The notes beneath the pieces were generated by a model, which saw nothing but the letters and a program-made list of their open reading frames with translations, was not told where the DNA came from and made no database searches. From assembly GCA_027492205.1 (NCBI GenBank), contig JAOZFN010000005.1, positions 1-64,000 of the forward strand: a DNA stretch of 64,000 nucleotides, written 5' to 3'. Shown piece by piece: positions 42,481 to 52,210 of this stretch. Position 1 is the stretch's first letter, and each line of letters begins with the position of its first letter. Source of the DNA: Thermoproteota archaeon. GTDB lineage: Archaea; Korarchaeota; Korarchaeia; Korarchaeales; Korarchaeaceae. The position numbers were made by a program, and so were the translations under genes.

Positions 42481-45400
42481 CGGGGACCTGGTCGCCGTCT
42501 ACGAGGATTTCATCGTCACGTTCGTTGACGAGGCCGGGGAGAGGAAGTATCTTAACAAGATACCGGAGATGGTGGAGTCTCGAAAGAGATCCCTGAGGGT
42601 GGACTACCAAGACCTCTTCTCCCACCTCCCCTCCAGGGAAATTGCGAAGGATCTGCTGGTGAACCCACAGCGTCACCTCGAGGCCGCCTCCCTGGCCTTG
42701 GCTAGATTAGTAAGGAGGTACGGCGACATCTCCGGGGAGGAGTTAGAGCTTTACGCTTCCGGTAAGTTCCACGTCAGGTTCTACAACCTACCCACGACGG
42801 CGTCCATAAGAGACCTCCCATCCTACTCCCTCGGAAGGTTTGTCCAACTCTCCGGAATAGTCATCCGCGTCTCCGACGTATTCGACAAGCCAGTGAAGAT
42901 CGCCTACGTGTGCCGGAACCCAGACTGCCCGGACTACGGAGTTCCGCTCCTTTTAGATCCCATGGAACCCAAACCAAAGACCTGCCCGACCTGCGGGAAA
43001 GCCACACTAAAGAGGGACTTGGAGAAGACCGAGCTGGTCAGCTGGCAGGTTATTCGGGTTCAGGAGCGGCCTGAGGACCTCCCGCCTGGAGCCATGCCTA
43101 AGCACGTAGATGCCATCCTAACCGACGACCTCGTCGACGAGGTCAAGCCGGGCGACCGGGTGACTCTCACCGCCATAATCAACCTTCGTCCGGCGCGTCG
43201 GCAAGAAGACTCCGGTTACGGCATCCTGTTCAAGAGGTACCTCGTCGTGAACGATGTGGAGGTTCCGACAAGGACGTACGAGAAGATCGAGATAACACCG
43301 GAGGACGAGAGAGCGATATTGGAGTTAGCGCGTGACTCCAAGCTCGAGGAGAAGATCGTCGACTCGATAGCTCCTTCGATCTACGGCCACAGGATCAAGA
43401 AGAAGGCGATAGCCCTGGCCCTCTTCGGAGGGAACCCGGTAGTCCTTCCGGATGGGACCCGAATAAGGGGCGAGATTAACCTCCTCTTCGTGGGAGATCC
43501 GGGCACGGCGAAGTGCGTGAGTAGAGACACGCTGGTGTTAACCAAAGATGGCCCGACTCGAGTGGACTCGCTCATAGACGAGTCTACGGCGTTTGATGCC
43601 CCAGACGGGAAGGTCAGCAGGGTCAACACGAGGGTTCTCTCCATGTCTCCGACTCTCTCCTTGGATTGGGTGGACCCCACGGCGGCCGCAAAGCGCTCTC
43701 AGAACAGCGATCTCTTGGAGGTCCGCACCAAGACCGGCCTGCGGATTAAGGTGACAAAGAACCACCCGTTTCTTGTCCTAGACACCGACGGCTACGTTAA
43801 GTACCTCCCGGCGTCTGAGCTGAGGCCGGGTAGCTTTGTAGCCATCGTGGGCAGCTTTCAGCCGCCGAACGTTCATCCTCCCGTCACCCACTGGATCCAG
43901 ATCACACCTTCCCTCATGGAACTCCTCGGAATCTTGCTCACCAGGGCGAGGATCCTCGACGCCGGTCGAGGGAGAGAATACCATCTTCTACTGCCACCAA
44001 GCGCCGCGCAGAGATTTGCCGAGCTGGCCAAAGAAGTCGGAGTCGTAAGGTTGGAGGAGCACGGAAGGCTCTGTCACGTGAGGCTCCGCGTGAAGAAGAG
44101 GCTGGCAGCTGATCTCTCGAGACTGATACCCACACTTGACGGCCACCCGAGCACCCGCGAAATCCCATTTTGGATCGTCTCAGCCGAAGTTTCTCACCTA
44201 GTAGCCTTCCTGAAGGGATATCTCAGGGCAGAGTCGTCCTACCTAAAGAAGACTCGTTGTCTGGCAATCGTGGCCCGCAATCCGAAGATCATGCATCAGC
44301 TCCGCCTGATCCTCTCCAGGCTGGGCGTGACACACCCCAGGATTCAGCCCTCCAAGTCGGGCCATCGACTCCTCTTGTCGGCCTCTCAGATCTCCGTCCT
44401 CAACCAAAACGTTGATCTATCCGAGATCCTGCCAGCGGAGGCGTTAATCAAGCGAGACACAGGTGGTTCCGATCTAAGCGACAAGATCCCGCACGTAGGG
44501 AAGATCCTCCACCGGATAAGGCGATCACTCGGCGTCTCCCGGGAAAAGCTGGGAATTCCGATCTCCACGCTCATACGGTACGAGAGGGGTCTCGCCCACA
44601 TCCCCAGGTCTCGCCTCAGGAAGGTCTTGCTGGAGCTCGAGAGGGCCGCGGGGGACCTCCTCAGGTCATACCCAACAGGACGGGAGATCAGGCGTGAGCT
44701 GGCCTACCTCAACATGCTAGTTGAGTCTGACGTGGCCTGGGATGAGGTGGAGTCCGTCAGGACGGTCCACGGGGACGGCTGGGTGTACGACGTGGAGGTT
44801 CCCTACAACAGGAACTTCGTAGCGAACGGCTTCATCGTACACAACAGCCAGCTGCTCAAGTACACTGCTCAGATAGCGCCGAGAGGACTCTACACTACGG
44901 GCAAGGGGGCAACGGCCGCAGGGTTGACCGCTGCGGTCGTCCGCGACGCGGCGACGGGCGGATGGACGCTGGAGGCGGGCGCACTGGTTCTGGCGGACAG
45001 GGGGGTCGCCTGCATAGACGAGTTCGACAAGATGAACGAGAATGACAGGAGGGCGATCCACGAAGCCATGGAGCAGCAGACGATATCCATAGCGAAGGCG
45101 GGGATAGTGGCAACGCTGAATGCCAGAACGACCATAATCGCGGCCGCCAACCCGAAGTATGGTAGGTACGATCCTTTGAGGAGCCCTGCCGAGAACATAA
45201 ACCTCCCGCCCACGATCCTCTCGAGGTTTGACCTGATCTACTTGATCAAGGACGTGCCGGAGGAGGACTACGACGCCGGGGTTGCGGACCACATTCTGAA
45301 GGCTAGAATGGGCGTAAACCCGGACGTGGAGCCCGCCATCCCACCAGACCTCCTGAAGAAGTACGTAGCGTACGCCCGCCAAAGAATAAGGCCCCAGATG

Positions 45401-45916
45401 ACTGAGGAAGCCTCTAGGGTGATCAGGGAATTCTACCTGAGCATGAGGAGAGAGGTCGGAAAGCTGGCGGGTGAGATGGAGGGGCCGCTCCCAATTCCGC
45501 TCACCGCCAGGCAGCTGGAGGCCCTGATAAGGCTGGCCGAGGCCAGGGCGAGGATGTTCCTTCGATCCTACGTCACGGAGGAGGACGCCCTGACGGCGGT
45601 CGAGCTCATGAGGGAGATGCTCTACGACGTCGGCCTCGATCGGACCACCGGGATGCCAGACATGACGGGCGTCGTTGGGGCGTACATGTCGGCCACTAGG
45701 AGGCGGGAGGAGCTGATGAAGCTCCTGAACGAGATGGCGACAAAGGCGGACTCGAGGATGGTCTCGGAGGAGGAATTCATCAGGGAAGCGATGGAGGTCC
45801 TCCAGATCGAGGAGAGAATTGTGAGGAACGAGATCCGCGTCCTCAGGGAGAACGGGCTCATATACTCCCCAAGGCCTGGATTCCTGAAGCCCGCGTCGGG
45901 CTCCACGGCGCTATAG
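42458..45916 (+). CDS. mcm: Replicative helicase MCM with intein
   Basis: Hexameric helicase. The 1152-residue precursor has an N-terminal domain with zinc site Cys152, 157, 176 and 179, then an AAA+ domain whose Walker A (GDPGTAK, 346-352) is interrupted by a 444-residue intein starting at Cys353. The C-extein resumes with Ser797 (SQLLKY), followed by Walker B (ACIDEFDKM), the arginine finger SRFD and a C-terminal winged helix. Spliced length is 708 aa. ATG follows GAAGGGGGAGG. Activity depends on splicing, since the intein splits the ATP site. Confidence 0.97.
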   Translation: MGETAEFDGDLVAVYEDFIVTFVDEAGERKYLNKIPEMVESRKRSLRVDYQDLFSHLPSREIAKDLLVNPQRHLEAASLALARLVRRYGDISGEELELYASGKFHVRFYNLPTTASIRDLPSYSLGRFVQLSGIVIRVSDVFDKPVKIAYVCRNPDCPDYGVPLLLDPMEPKPKTCPTCGKATLKRDLEKTELVSWQVIRVQERPEDLPPGAMPKHVDAILTDDLVDEVKPGDRVTLTAIINLRPARRQEDSGYGILFKRYLVVNDVEVPTRTYEKIEITPEDERAILELARDSKLEEKIVDSIAPSIYGHRIKKKAIALALFGGNPVVLPDGTRIRGEINLLFVGDPGTAKCVSRDTLVLTKDGPTRVDSLIDESTAFDAPDGKVSRVNTRVLSMSPTLSLDWVDPTAAAKRSQNSDLLEVRTKTGLRIKVTKNHPFLVLDTDGYVKYLPASELRPGSFVAIVGSFQPPNVHPPVTHWIQITPSLMELLGILLTRARILDAGRGREYHLLLPPSAAQRFAELAKEVGVVRLEEHGRLCHVRLRVKKRLAADLSRLIPTLDGHPSTREIPFWIVSAEVSHLVAFLKGYLRAESSYLKKTRCLAIVARNPKIMHQLRLILSRLGVTHPRIQPSKSGHRLLLSASQISVLNQNVDLSEILPAEALIKRDTGGSDLSDKIPHVGKILHRIRRSLGVSREKLGIPISTLIRYERGLAHIPRSRLRKVLLELERAAGDLLRSYPTGREIRRELAYLNMLVESDVAWDEVESVRTVHGDGWVYDVEVPYNRNFVANGFIVHNSQLLKYTAQIAPRGLYTTGKGATAAGLTAAVVRDAATGGWTLEAGALVLADRGVACIDEFDKMNENDRRAIHEAMEQQTISIAKAGIVATLNARTTIIAAANPKYGRYDPLRSPAENINLPPTILSRFDLIYLIKDVPEEDYDAGVADHILKARMGVNPDVEPAIPPDLLKKYVAYARQRIRPQMTEEASRVIREFYLSMRREVGKLAGEMEGPLPIPLTARQLEALIRLAEARARMFLRSYVTEEDALTAVELMREMLYDVGLDRTTGMPDMTGVVGAYMSATRRREELMKLLNEMATKADSRMVSEEEFIREAMEVLQIEERIVRNEIRVLRENGLIYSPRPGFLKPASGSTAL
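43514..44845 (+). mobile_element. Intein in MCM Walker A (probably a dead homing endonuclease)
   Basis: 444 aa from Cys353 to Asn796. Splicing blocks are intact: CVSRDTLVLT (A), RIKVTKNHPFLVL (B, TxxH), DEVESVRTVHGDGWVYDVEV (F), and NGFIVHN before Ser (G). The two LAGLIDADG motifs are degenerate: LLGILLTRA has Arg where Asp is needed, and FLKGYLRAESS has Arg-Ala-Glu for Asp-Ala-Asp/Glu. A Cro/XRE-like helix-turn-helix (LGVSREKLGIPISTLIRYER) sits near the C-terminal part. The splicing reaction should work; homing probably does not. Confidence 0.9.
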
Positions 45917-45932
45917 AAGGAGGAGCAGCCTG

Positions 45933-48089
45933 ATGTCCGTTCGAGACCTCCTACCTCCGGAAGTCGCGGACATCCTCACCGAGTGGGGCATCTCAGAACT
46001 CTTCCCGCCGCAGGTGGAGGTGGCCCGGAGGGGACTGGTGAGGAAGGGCAACTTCGTGCTCGCATCCCCGACGGCCAGCGGCAAGACCTTGGCCGCCGAG
46101 ATCGCCGCACTGCACGACCTCTTACACGAGGGAAAATGCGTTTACGTGGTTCCCCTCAGGGCGATCGCATCTGAGAAGTACGAGTCGTTTAGGGCGCGAT
46201 ACGGGCCCCTCGGGTTCTCCGTCAGGATGTCCGTGGGAGACTACGACTCCTCGGAGGAGCCTCTGGGCAGGCACGACGTGATTATCACCACCTACGAGAA
46301 GCTAGACTCGATAATCCGCCACGATCCAGCCTGGCTCTCCGAGCTCACGACCGCGGTCTTCGACGAGATACACTTCGCCCACGACTCCGAGAGGGGGCCG
46401 ACCATTGAGATGACCGTGGCGAAGCTCATCGACTCCAACCCCAACATCAGGAGAATCGCCCTCTCGGCCACGGTCGCCAATCTGGAAGAGGTGTCTGCCT
46501 GGCTCGAGGCCGAGCCGATCTCAGTCCCCTGGAGACCGGTCCCCCTGAGGGTGGGCGCCTACTCAAGGTCGGGCGGGATCATCCTCTGGGAGGATGGGGG
46601 GGAGGAGAAGATTCCTAGGAGGACGGGGATGCCAGAAGTGGATCTCGCACTGAGGTCCGCCCGCGACGGCGGACAAGTCCTCATCTTCTACCCAACTAGG
46701 AGATCATCGGTCGCGGGCGCCTTCAAGGTTGCCAGGGCCCTGTCGGCTCACATGATTGGGTTCGACAGAGACGCCACCCGGGAGCTGGCCGAATCCATCC
46801 TGAGCCTAGAGCCGAGGACGCGCCTCCTGGAGAAGCTGGCTGAGGCATGTAGAGGGGGGGCCGCATTCCACCACGCGGGCCTTCCTTACAAGGCCAGGCG
46901 GACGGTGGAGGAAGCGTTCAGGAGGGGCGTACTGCTCGCGATAGCGGCCACCCCGACTCTCGCGGCCGGGGTAAATCTCCCCGCCAGGACGGTCGTGATA
47001 AAGAGCCACAAGAGGTACGACCGCACCAAGGGGAGGCAGGCCCCCATAACGGTCATGGAGTTTCACCAAATGGCAGGGAGGGCCGGCAGACCCGGATTCG
47101 ACGAGGTCGGCGAGGCCATAGTCGTCGCTTCAAGTCAAAAGGACGCTGAGGAGCTGCTCAGAGAGTACTCGGCGGGGAAAATCGAACCAATAGTCTCCAA
47201 GCTCGACGACCCCCACAAGTTCAGGACGCACCTTCTCTCCCTCATAGTTCTCAAGTCTCCAGCGTCGGCGAGGGATGTGTCCACGGTGTTGGAGCGCACC
47301 CTCCTCCACATTCAGGCCGGTGAGGAGGTGGTGTCTCGGCTGATACCGCCGGCCCTGGACTTTCTCGTTCGAGAGGGCTTCGTGAGGGAGGTCTCCGGTG
47401 GTAGGTTGGCGGCCACGATGTTCGGCATCAGGACCGCTCAGCTCTACGTGGACCCGGTGTCCGCCCTGATGATGGCCAAGGCGTCCGAGAGACTGTTGTC
47501 CGTGGACGAGAGAGTGAGGGACGCGTCGGCGCTCCACCTGATAGGTCTCCTCCCAGACATGTACAAGGCGCCCGTCAGATCCAGGGAGCCCCCTGAGGTT
47601 GAGGAACTTTTGGAGGAAATTGAACCGCTGATACCACCGGAGGAACTCCCGCTTGAGGTTACCTTCAGCTGGTTCTCGGCCGTGAAGATGGCCGCCGTGC
47701 TCAGGGCATGGATCGAGGAAGCGCCCGAGGCCCTCATCGAGGAGACATACGGCGTCGAGCCGGGAGACCTGAGGAGCTACGTGGAGGTTGCGACCTGGCT
47801 GGCGTACGCGTTTTCCGAGATAGCCAGGCTGTTTGGTAGGCCGAAGGAGGCCGCATATTTGAGGAACCTATCCGCGAGGCTGGAGGCTGGGGTGAAGCAG
47901 GAGATACTCCACCTGACCAGGATTCCGGGCGTCGGCAGGAGGAGGGCGAGGCTCCTGTACTCGGCTGGGTTCAAGACGCTAGAGGACCTGGCAAAGGCGA
48001 GCCCGAAGGCACTCCAGGCCATCCCCGGTATAGGCCCCAAGCTGGCCGAGAATATCATAAGGGAGGCAGCCGCCCTCCTGCCGAGGTGA
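45933..48089 (+). CDS. hel308: Ski2-like DNA helicase Hel308
   Basis: Superfamily 2 helicase acting at stalled forks. Q-motif area, Walker A ASPTASGKT (44-52), DEIH box (VFDEIHFAHD), SAT (LSATVANLEE) and motif VI QMAGRAGRPG are present. The winged-helix and ratchet domains follow and the protein ends with helix-hairpin-helix segments (IPGVGRRRARLLYSAG, IPGIGPKLAENI). 718 aa. Together with GINS and MCM it makes a replication/repair cluster. Confidence 0.95.
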   Translation: MSVRDLLPPEVADILTEWGISELFPPQVEVARRGLVRKGNFVLASPTASGKTLAAEIAALHDLLHEGKCVYVVPLRAIASEKYESFRARYGPLGFSVRMSVGDYDSSEEPLGRHDVIITTYEKLDSIIRHDPAWLSELTTAVFDEIHFAHDSERGPTIEMTVAKLIDSNPNIRRIALSATVANLEEVSAWLEAEPISVPWRPVPLRVGAYSRSGGIILWEDGGEEKIPRRTGMPEVDLALRSARDGGQVLIFYPTRRSSVAGAFKVARALSAHMIGFDRDATRELAESILSLEPRTRLLEKLAEACRGGAAFHHAGLPYKARRTVEEAFRRGVLLAIAATPTLAAGVNLPARTVVIKSHKRYDRTKGRQAPITVMEFHQMAGRAGRPGFDEVGEAIVVASSQKDAEELLREYSAGKIEPIVSKLDDPHKFRTHLLSLIVLKSPASARDVSTVLERTLLHIQAGEEVVSRLIPPALDFLVREGFVREVSGGRLAATMFGIRTAQLYVDPVSALMMAKASERLLSVDERVRDASALHLIGLLPDMYKAPVRSREPPEVEELLEEIEPLIPPEELPLEVTFSWFSAVKMAAVLRAWIEEAPEALIEETYGVEPGDLRSYVEVATWLAYAFSEIARLFGRPKEAAYLRNLSARLEAGVKQEILHLTRIPGVGRRRARLLYSAGFKTLEDLAKASPKALQAIPGIGPKLAENIIREAAALLPR

Positions 48090-48093
48090 CGCC

Positions 48094-49458
48094 TTGCCCG
48101 TACACCCGGTGGAGTATAGATACGGATCGCCTCAGATGCGAGAGATCTTCGATGTCCACAATCGGTACAAATTGATGCTAGAGGTAGAAGCTGCCCTAGC
48201 GAGAGCGGAAGCGGAAGAGGGTCTGATCCCAAGAGAGGCGGCAGAGGCAATTGAATCAGCCGTTCGGGAGGGCAGAGTGAGAGTCGAGAGAATACTCGAA
48301 CTGGAGGGGGAGGTCAAACACGAGACGATGGCGGTCGTGCTGGCTCTTGCCGAAGCCTCCGGGCCTCTGGGGGAATATGCCCACTTCGGAGTGACTTCAA
48401 ACGACATCTTGGACACCGTCTTGGCCCTTCAGATCAAGAGGGCCTGCGGGATAATCCGCGAGAAGCTGGCCAGGCTCACGCTCGAAGTGGTTCGCAGGGG
48501 TCGAGAGACGCTCGACCTGGTCGCGCTCGGGAGGACTCACGGGATGGCAGCCCTCCCAATACCCTTCGGCTTCAAGTTCGCCGTGTGGAGCTCGATCCTC
48601 GTCCGAAACCTGGATAGGCTGGCGGCCGCAGAGGATAGGGCCGCCAGGGGCAAGATAGCCGGAGCCGTGGGCACAATGGCCGGCCTCCAGGGAGTCGGCA
48701 GGAGGATCCAGGAAAGGGTTATGGAGATTCTAGGGCTTGAACCCTCTGAGATATCCACTCAAGTGGTTCCACGCGACTCGCTGGCCGAGCTCATAACCAC
48801 TTTGGCGCTGATCTCGTCGACGCTCGACCTAATGGCCAACGAGGTGAGGAACCTCCAGAGGACGGAGATCGGGGAGGTCGAGGAGCCGTTTGAGGAGCGG
48901 AGACAGGTGGGATCCAGCACGATGCCCCACAAGAGAAACCCCATAATGTCGGAGAAGGTCTGCGGGCTGGCCAGGGTCATGAGGGGGCTCGCGGTGGCCG
49001 CCCTCGAGAACGTGGTCCTGGAGCACGAGAGGGACCTCACGAATAGCTCTACGGAGAGGATAATCGTGCCGGAGGCCTTTCTCCTTCTAGACGAGCAGCT
49101 GGAAACCATGATCAAGGTGGTCTCAGGCCTAAGGATCAGGAGGGAGGCCATCGAGTCAAACCTGAGGAGGGTCGCCAGCCTGATAATGTCAGAGCGGGTC
49201 ATGCTGGAGCTGGCCAGGAAAGGACTCGGTCGGCAGAGGGCCCACGAACTCGTCAGATCCCTGGCGATGCGGGCCATCTCGGAGAAGAAGCAGCTGGCGG
49301 AGGTCCTAAAGGCCTCGCCCGAGGTTACCTCGCTGCTCTCTCTCGAGGAGATAGACGCCCTGATGGAACCCTCTACGTACCTCGGCGAGGGACCCGAGCT
49401 CGCGAGGGCCGCCCTAGACAGGGCAGAGGAGGCGGCCAGGGCGGCGATATCCGGTTGA
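48094..49458 (+). CDS. purB: Adenylosuccinate lyase
   Basis: Purine biosynthesis enzyme cleaving SAICAR and adenylosuccinate. Fumarase/aspartase signature GSSTMPHKRNPIMSEK near residue 270, plus the substrate TSNDILDT and GRTHGMAALP segments with active-site His. 454 aa, TTG start five bases after Hel308. Overlaps the beta-CASP gene by four bases. Confidence 0.96.
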   Translation: MPVHPVEYRYGSPQMREIFDVHNRYKLMLEVEAALARAEAEEGLIPREAAEAIESAVREGRVRVERILELEGEVKHETMAVVLALAEASGPLGEYAHFGVTSNDILDTVLALQIKRACGIIREKLARLTLEVVRRGRETLDLVALGRTHGMAALPIPFGFKFAVWSSILVRNLDRLAAAEDRAARGKIAGAVGTMAGLQGVGRRIQERVMEILGLEPSEISTQVVPRDSLAELITTLALISSTLDLMANEVRNLQRTEIGEVEEPFEERRQVGSSTMPHKRNPIMSEKVCGLARVMRGLAVAALENVVLEHERDLTNSSTERIIVPEAFLLLDEQLETMIKVVSGLRIRREAIESNLRRVASLIMSERVMLELARKGLGRQRAHELVRSLAMRAISEKKQLAEVLKASPEVTSLLSLEEIDALMEPSTYLGEGPELARAALDRAEEAARAAISG

Positions 49459-50810
49459 CCGGGGGGCGTGGGTTGGAGGGGGACTTCTACCTCAGATTCC
49501 TAGGAGGAGCTAGGGAGGTCGGCCGATCCAGCGTGGAGCTGGGACTCGGGTCTAAGTCTCTGATCCTCGACTCGGGCGTCCATGTCGGCGCGAAGACACC
49601 CGAGGACAGGTATCCCCTCCGGCCCAGAGGGGAGGTGGAGGCGCTGATAGTCACCCACGCCCACCTCGACCACAGCGGGTTCTCACCCGCGCTGGTGAGG
49701 GACACGGGGTGCCCCATCTACAGCACCCCGCCAACCAGAGACGTGTCTGAGCTGCTCCTGGTTGATTTTCTCGCGCTTCAGGAGCAGAGCGGTGAGGATA
49801 AGCCCTACGAGAACGAGGACGTCATGAGGCTGAGGAGCCTAGAGCACCCAGTGAGCTTGAGGTCGCCCTTCGAGATAGGCGACGCCACCATCACGCTCTA
49901 CGATGCAGGCCACGTCTTGGGGAGCGTCATGGTCAGGATAGAGATACCCGACGCGTTTAGCGTTCTCTACACGGGTGACCTGAATCTCGGGGGAACTAGA
50001 ACCCTGTCCGGGGCCGACACGGACATTCCTCCCACGGACTACGTGATAATCGAGTCCACCTACGGTGGGGACGGGGACGCTCACCCAGCGAGGAAGAAGG
50101 TGGAGAGGAAGTTCATCACCGACGTGAGGGAGACCGTGTTGCGAGGGGGCAAGGTGATAATCCCCTGCTTCGCGCTGGGCCGAGCCCAAGAGGTGCTGCT
50201 GACCCTCCTGGCCCACATAGACAGCGGGTCGCTGCCTCCAACTCCGATATTCGTGGACGGCATGATAGTGACGATAAATAGGATCTACTCTCTCTACTGG
50301 AGCTGGCTCAGGCCAGAACTCCAGAGGAAGGTTCGCCTGTCCAAGAGGAGTCCATTTGACCACGAGCTTGTGGAGGAGGTCCGCGACCGGAAGGAGATCT
50401 TGGAGATCACGGAGCCCTACGTAGTGGTAACGACCTCAGGGATGCTCCAGGGAGGGCCGGTGGTAGACTACCTGCGCGGCCTCGCTGGCGACTCGAGGAA
50501 CCTCATCTATCTGACGGGGTATCAGGTCAGGGGGACGAGGGGGAGGGCCCTACTCGAGGGCCAGAGGAGGCTCACCCTCGACGAGGGCGACGAGATAGAG
50601 GTCAAGGCGAGGGTGGAATTTGCGGAGTTCTCGGCACACTCGGATCAGAGCGGCCTAATCGCGTTTCTCTCCCGCATACCCGGTGTTAGGGAGGTGTTCG
50701 TAGTCCACGGAGAGCCGGAGAAGTCCCGCCAACTCAGCATGAAGCTTGAGTCAAAGGGCACCCTCTCCTACGTGCCTCGAGTCGGCGAGCGGGTGACGCT
50801 CAGAGCGTGA
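49455..50810 (+). CDS. Beta-CASP metallo-beta-lactamase nuclease (aCPSF2-like)
   Basis: RNA nuclease of the CPSF73/RNase J superfamily. Motif II THAHLDHSG, the GHVLGS His, the TGDLNLGG Asp, an IESTYG region and the C-terminal VVHGEPEKSRQL His are present. It lacks the N-terminal KH domains of aCPSF1, so it is closer to aCPSF2. 451 aa. TTG 49455 overlaps the purB stop; TTG 49473 is an alternative giving a start nearer the conserved strand. Confidence 0.9.
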   Translation: MTGGRGLEGDFYLRFLGGAREVGRSSVELGLGSKSLILDSGVHVGAKTPEDRYPLRPRGEVEALIVTHAHLDHSGFSPALVRDTGCPIYSTPPTRDVSELLLVDFLALQEQSGEDKPYENEDVMRLRSLEHPVSLRSPFEIGDATITLYDAGHVLGSVMVRIEIPDAFSVLYTGDLNLGGTRTLSGADTDIPPTDYVIIESTYGGDGDAHPARKKVERKFITDVRETVLRGGKVIIPCFALGRAQEVLLTLLAHIDSGSLPPTPIFVDGMIVTINRIYSLYWSWLRPELQRKVRLSKRSPFDHELVEEVRDRKEILEITEPYVVVTTSGMLQGGPVVDYLRGLAGDSRNLIYLTGYQVRGTRGRALLEGQRRLTLDEGDEIEVKARVEFAEFSAHSDQSGLIAFLSRIPGVREVFVVHGEPEKSRQLSMKLESKGTLSYVPRVGERVTLRA

Positions 50811-50909
50811 TCTGACGTCGGTATTACGTGCGCGCAGCCACCTAATTATTCCACCGCCGTTAGGTCCATCCTGGAGGGGCCCCTCACCCATCGACAGGGG
50901 GAGCCGGCT

Positions 50910-51563
50910 TTGTTCGGGGAAGCTGTCAGGAAGCTGTTAAACTTCTTGCTCGGATCGCAGGAGAGGCAGAAGGTAGCCTTGGGAATCTACGGTCCGGTGA
51001 ACTCCGGCAAGACAACCCTCGCCAACCGCATGACCAGGGATTTCACTGGGAAAGACCTCGGATCGGTCAGCAAGGTTCCACACGAGACTCGGACCATTCA
51101 GATAGCCAAGGGGGTCAGAGCGAGGCTCCAGGGCAACGGAGGCAAGGCGATAGTAATGGACATAATCGACACCCCGGGCATTGCCACCCACATCAGCTAC
51201 AGAACCTTCCTGAGGTTCGGCTTCACGAAGGACGAGGCCATAAGGAGAGCAGAAGAGGCCGCACGCGGCGTTGTTGAGGCCATAAAGTCGCTTGACAACG
51301 TAGATGTGGCCCTAATAGTCCTAGACTCAGCCAAAGATCCTCTGAGCCAGGTGAACCTCCTGCTCCTGAGTCACGTCGAGGCGAAGGGAATTCCGCACAT
51401 ACTCGTGGCGAACAAGATCGATCTCCCCTACGCCCGACCCTGGAAGGTGGCCGAGTCCTATCCCGATAAGATATCCGTTCCGGTGTCGGCCCTGAGGGGA
51501 ACGCACATAGACATGCTGTACAGGAAAATCTACGAGCTGGTTAGCAGAGGTGAGGGCTCTTGA
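50910..51563 (+). CDS. Archaeal Era-like GTPase
   Basis: 217-residue small GTPase with G1 GPVNSGKTT (near 28), G3 DTPGI (near 89) and G4 NKID (near 170). The Era-like G domain forms the whole protein, without a KH domain. It heads a conserved archaeal trio with DUF2073 and a zinc ribbon protein. A TATA-like CTAATTATT is about 55 bases upstream of the TTG start. Ribosome assembly is a fair guess given Era, but not shown. Confidence 0.83.
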   Translation: MFGEAVRKLLNFLLGSQERQKVALGIYGPVNSGKTTLANRMTRDFTGKDLGSVSKVPHETRTIQIAKGVRARLQGNGGKAIVMDIIDTPGIATHISYRTFLRFGFTKDEAIRRAEEAARGVVEAIKSLDNVDVALIVLDSAKDPLSQVNLLLLSHVEAKGIPHILVANKIDLPYARPWKVAESYPDKISVPVSALRGTHIDMLYRKIYELVSRGEGS

Positions 51564-51847
51564 GATCAAAAGCGAGAAGAGAGGTGCTTGTCCTCAGCGA
51601 AATGCCCCGAGGAGGGCGCGCCCGCGAGATCCTCCAGGAAGTACTCAAAAACAGAAGGACGCTGGTCATAGTCAGGCCCAACATGGCGGAGATGCTCTCG
51701 CTGATTCAGGAGGCCCTCCTACACGGAGATGGGCATGACGGACTGGGGATCAAGGTAGAGACCCTGGGGCGGGAGGGACCGATGGTAATCGCTCCCGGGG
51801 AAGTGGTCCTCAAGAAGAGGAGAGATACCATCACCATGACGCTGTGA
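51560..51847 (+). CDS. DUF2073 family protein
   Basis: 95-residue conserved archaeal protein of unknown function. It reads as an alpha/beta domain (VLVLSEMPRGGRAREILQEV, then RTLVIVRPNMAEMLSLIQEA) and ends with GEVVLKKRRDTITMTL. The TTG start overlaps the GTPase stop by four bases. Found beside the Era-like GTPase in other archaea. Confidence 0.72.
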   Translation: MRSKARREVLVLSEMPRGGRAREILQEVLKNRRTLVIVRPNMAEMLSLIQEALLHGDGHDGLGIKVETLGREGPMVIAPGEVVLKKRRDTITMTL

Positions 51848-51848
51848 G

Positions 51849-52208
51849 GTGACCTCGGTGGGATACACCCTGATCTTGGTATGCCCTTGGTGCGGATACT
51901 CCGAGACGTTCGATCCGGAGGACTCTCCGCCGGAGAGGTGCCCAGCTTGCGGCTCGAGCGAGATCTTAATCATGGCGTACCGCAGCTTGGTGCACGACTC
52001 CAGGGCCGCGAAGGGAGGGGATTCTAAGAGGAAGAGGTTCCGTGTCCCGATTGCGACAAAAATGAAGCCCGTGGCTCCAATATTTCAGCTTGAGCCGGGA
52101 ATCTTCAGGGTTGACCTAGAGAGGTTGTTTGAGGCGCCGGTCGAGCTGGCCGAGGAGGGGGTCGGGAGGTTCAGACTGCTCACGGGCGAGACGGGAGACG
52201 GACGCTAA
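51849..52208 (+). CDS. Zinc ribbon protein linked to the Era-like GTPase
   Basis: 119 aa. An N-terminal zinc ribbon CPWCG/CPACG (about residues 12-36) is followed by a basic stretch (KRKRFRVPIATKMKP) and a C-terminal segment IFRVDLERLFEAPVELAE. It resembles the DUF2072-type third gene of the archaeal Era-like/DUF2073 trio, although the Cys spacing only partly fits. RNA binding is likely. GTG start. Confidence 0.68.
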   Translation: MTSVGYTLILVCPWCGYSETFDPEDSPPERCPACGSSEILIMAYRSLVHDSRAAKGGDSKRKRFRVPIATKMKPVAPIFQLEPGIFRVDLERLFEAPVELAEEGVGRFRLLTGETGDGR

Positions 52209-52210
52209 GG

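Noticed and set aside
44170-44415. 81-codon plus-strand ORF within the intein
   Set aside because: It is an alternative frame of the intein-coding sequence without its own start signal.
43514-44845. Active homing endonuclease in the MCM intein
   Set aside because: Both catalytic Asp positions of the LAGLIDADG motifs are replaced.
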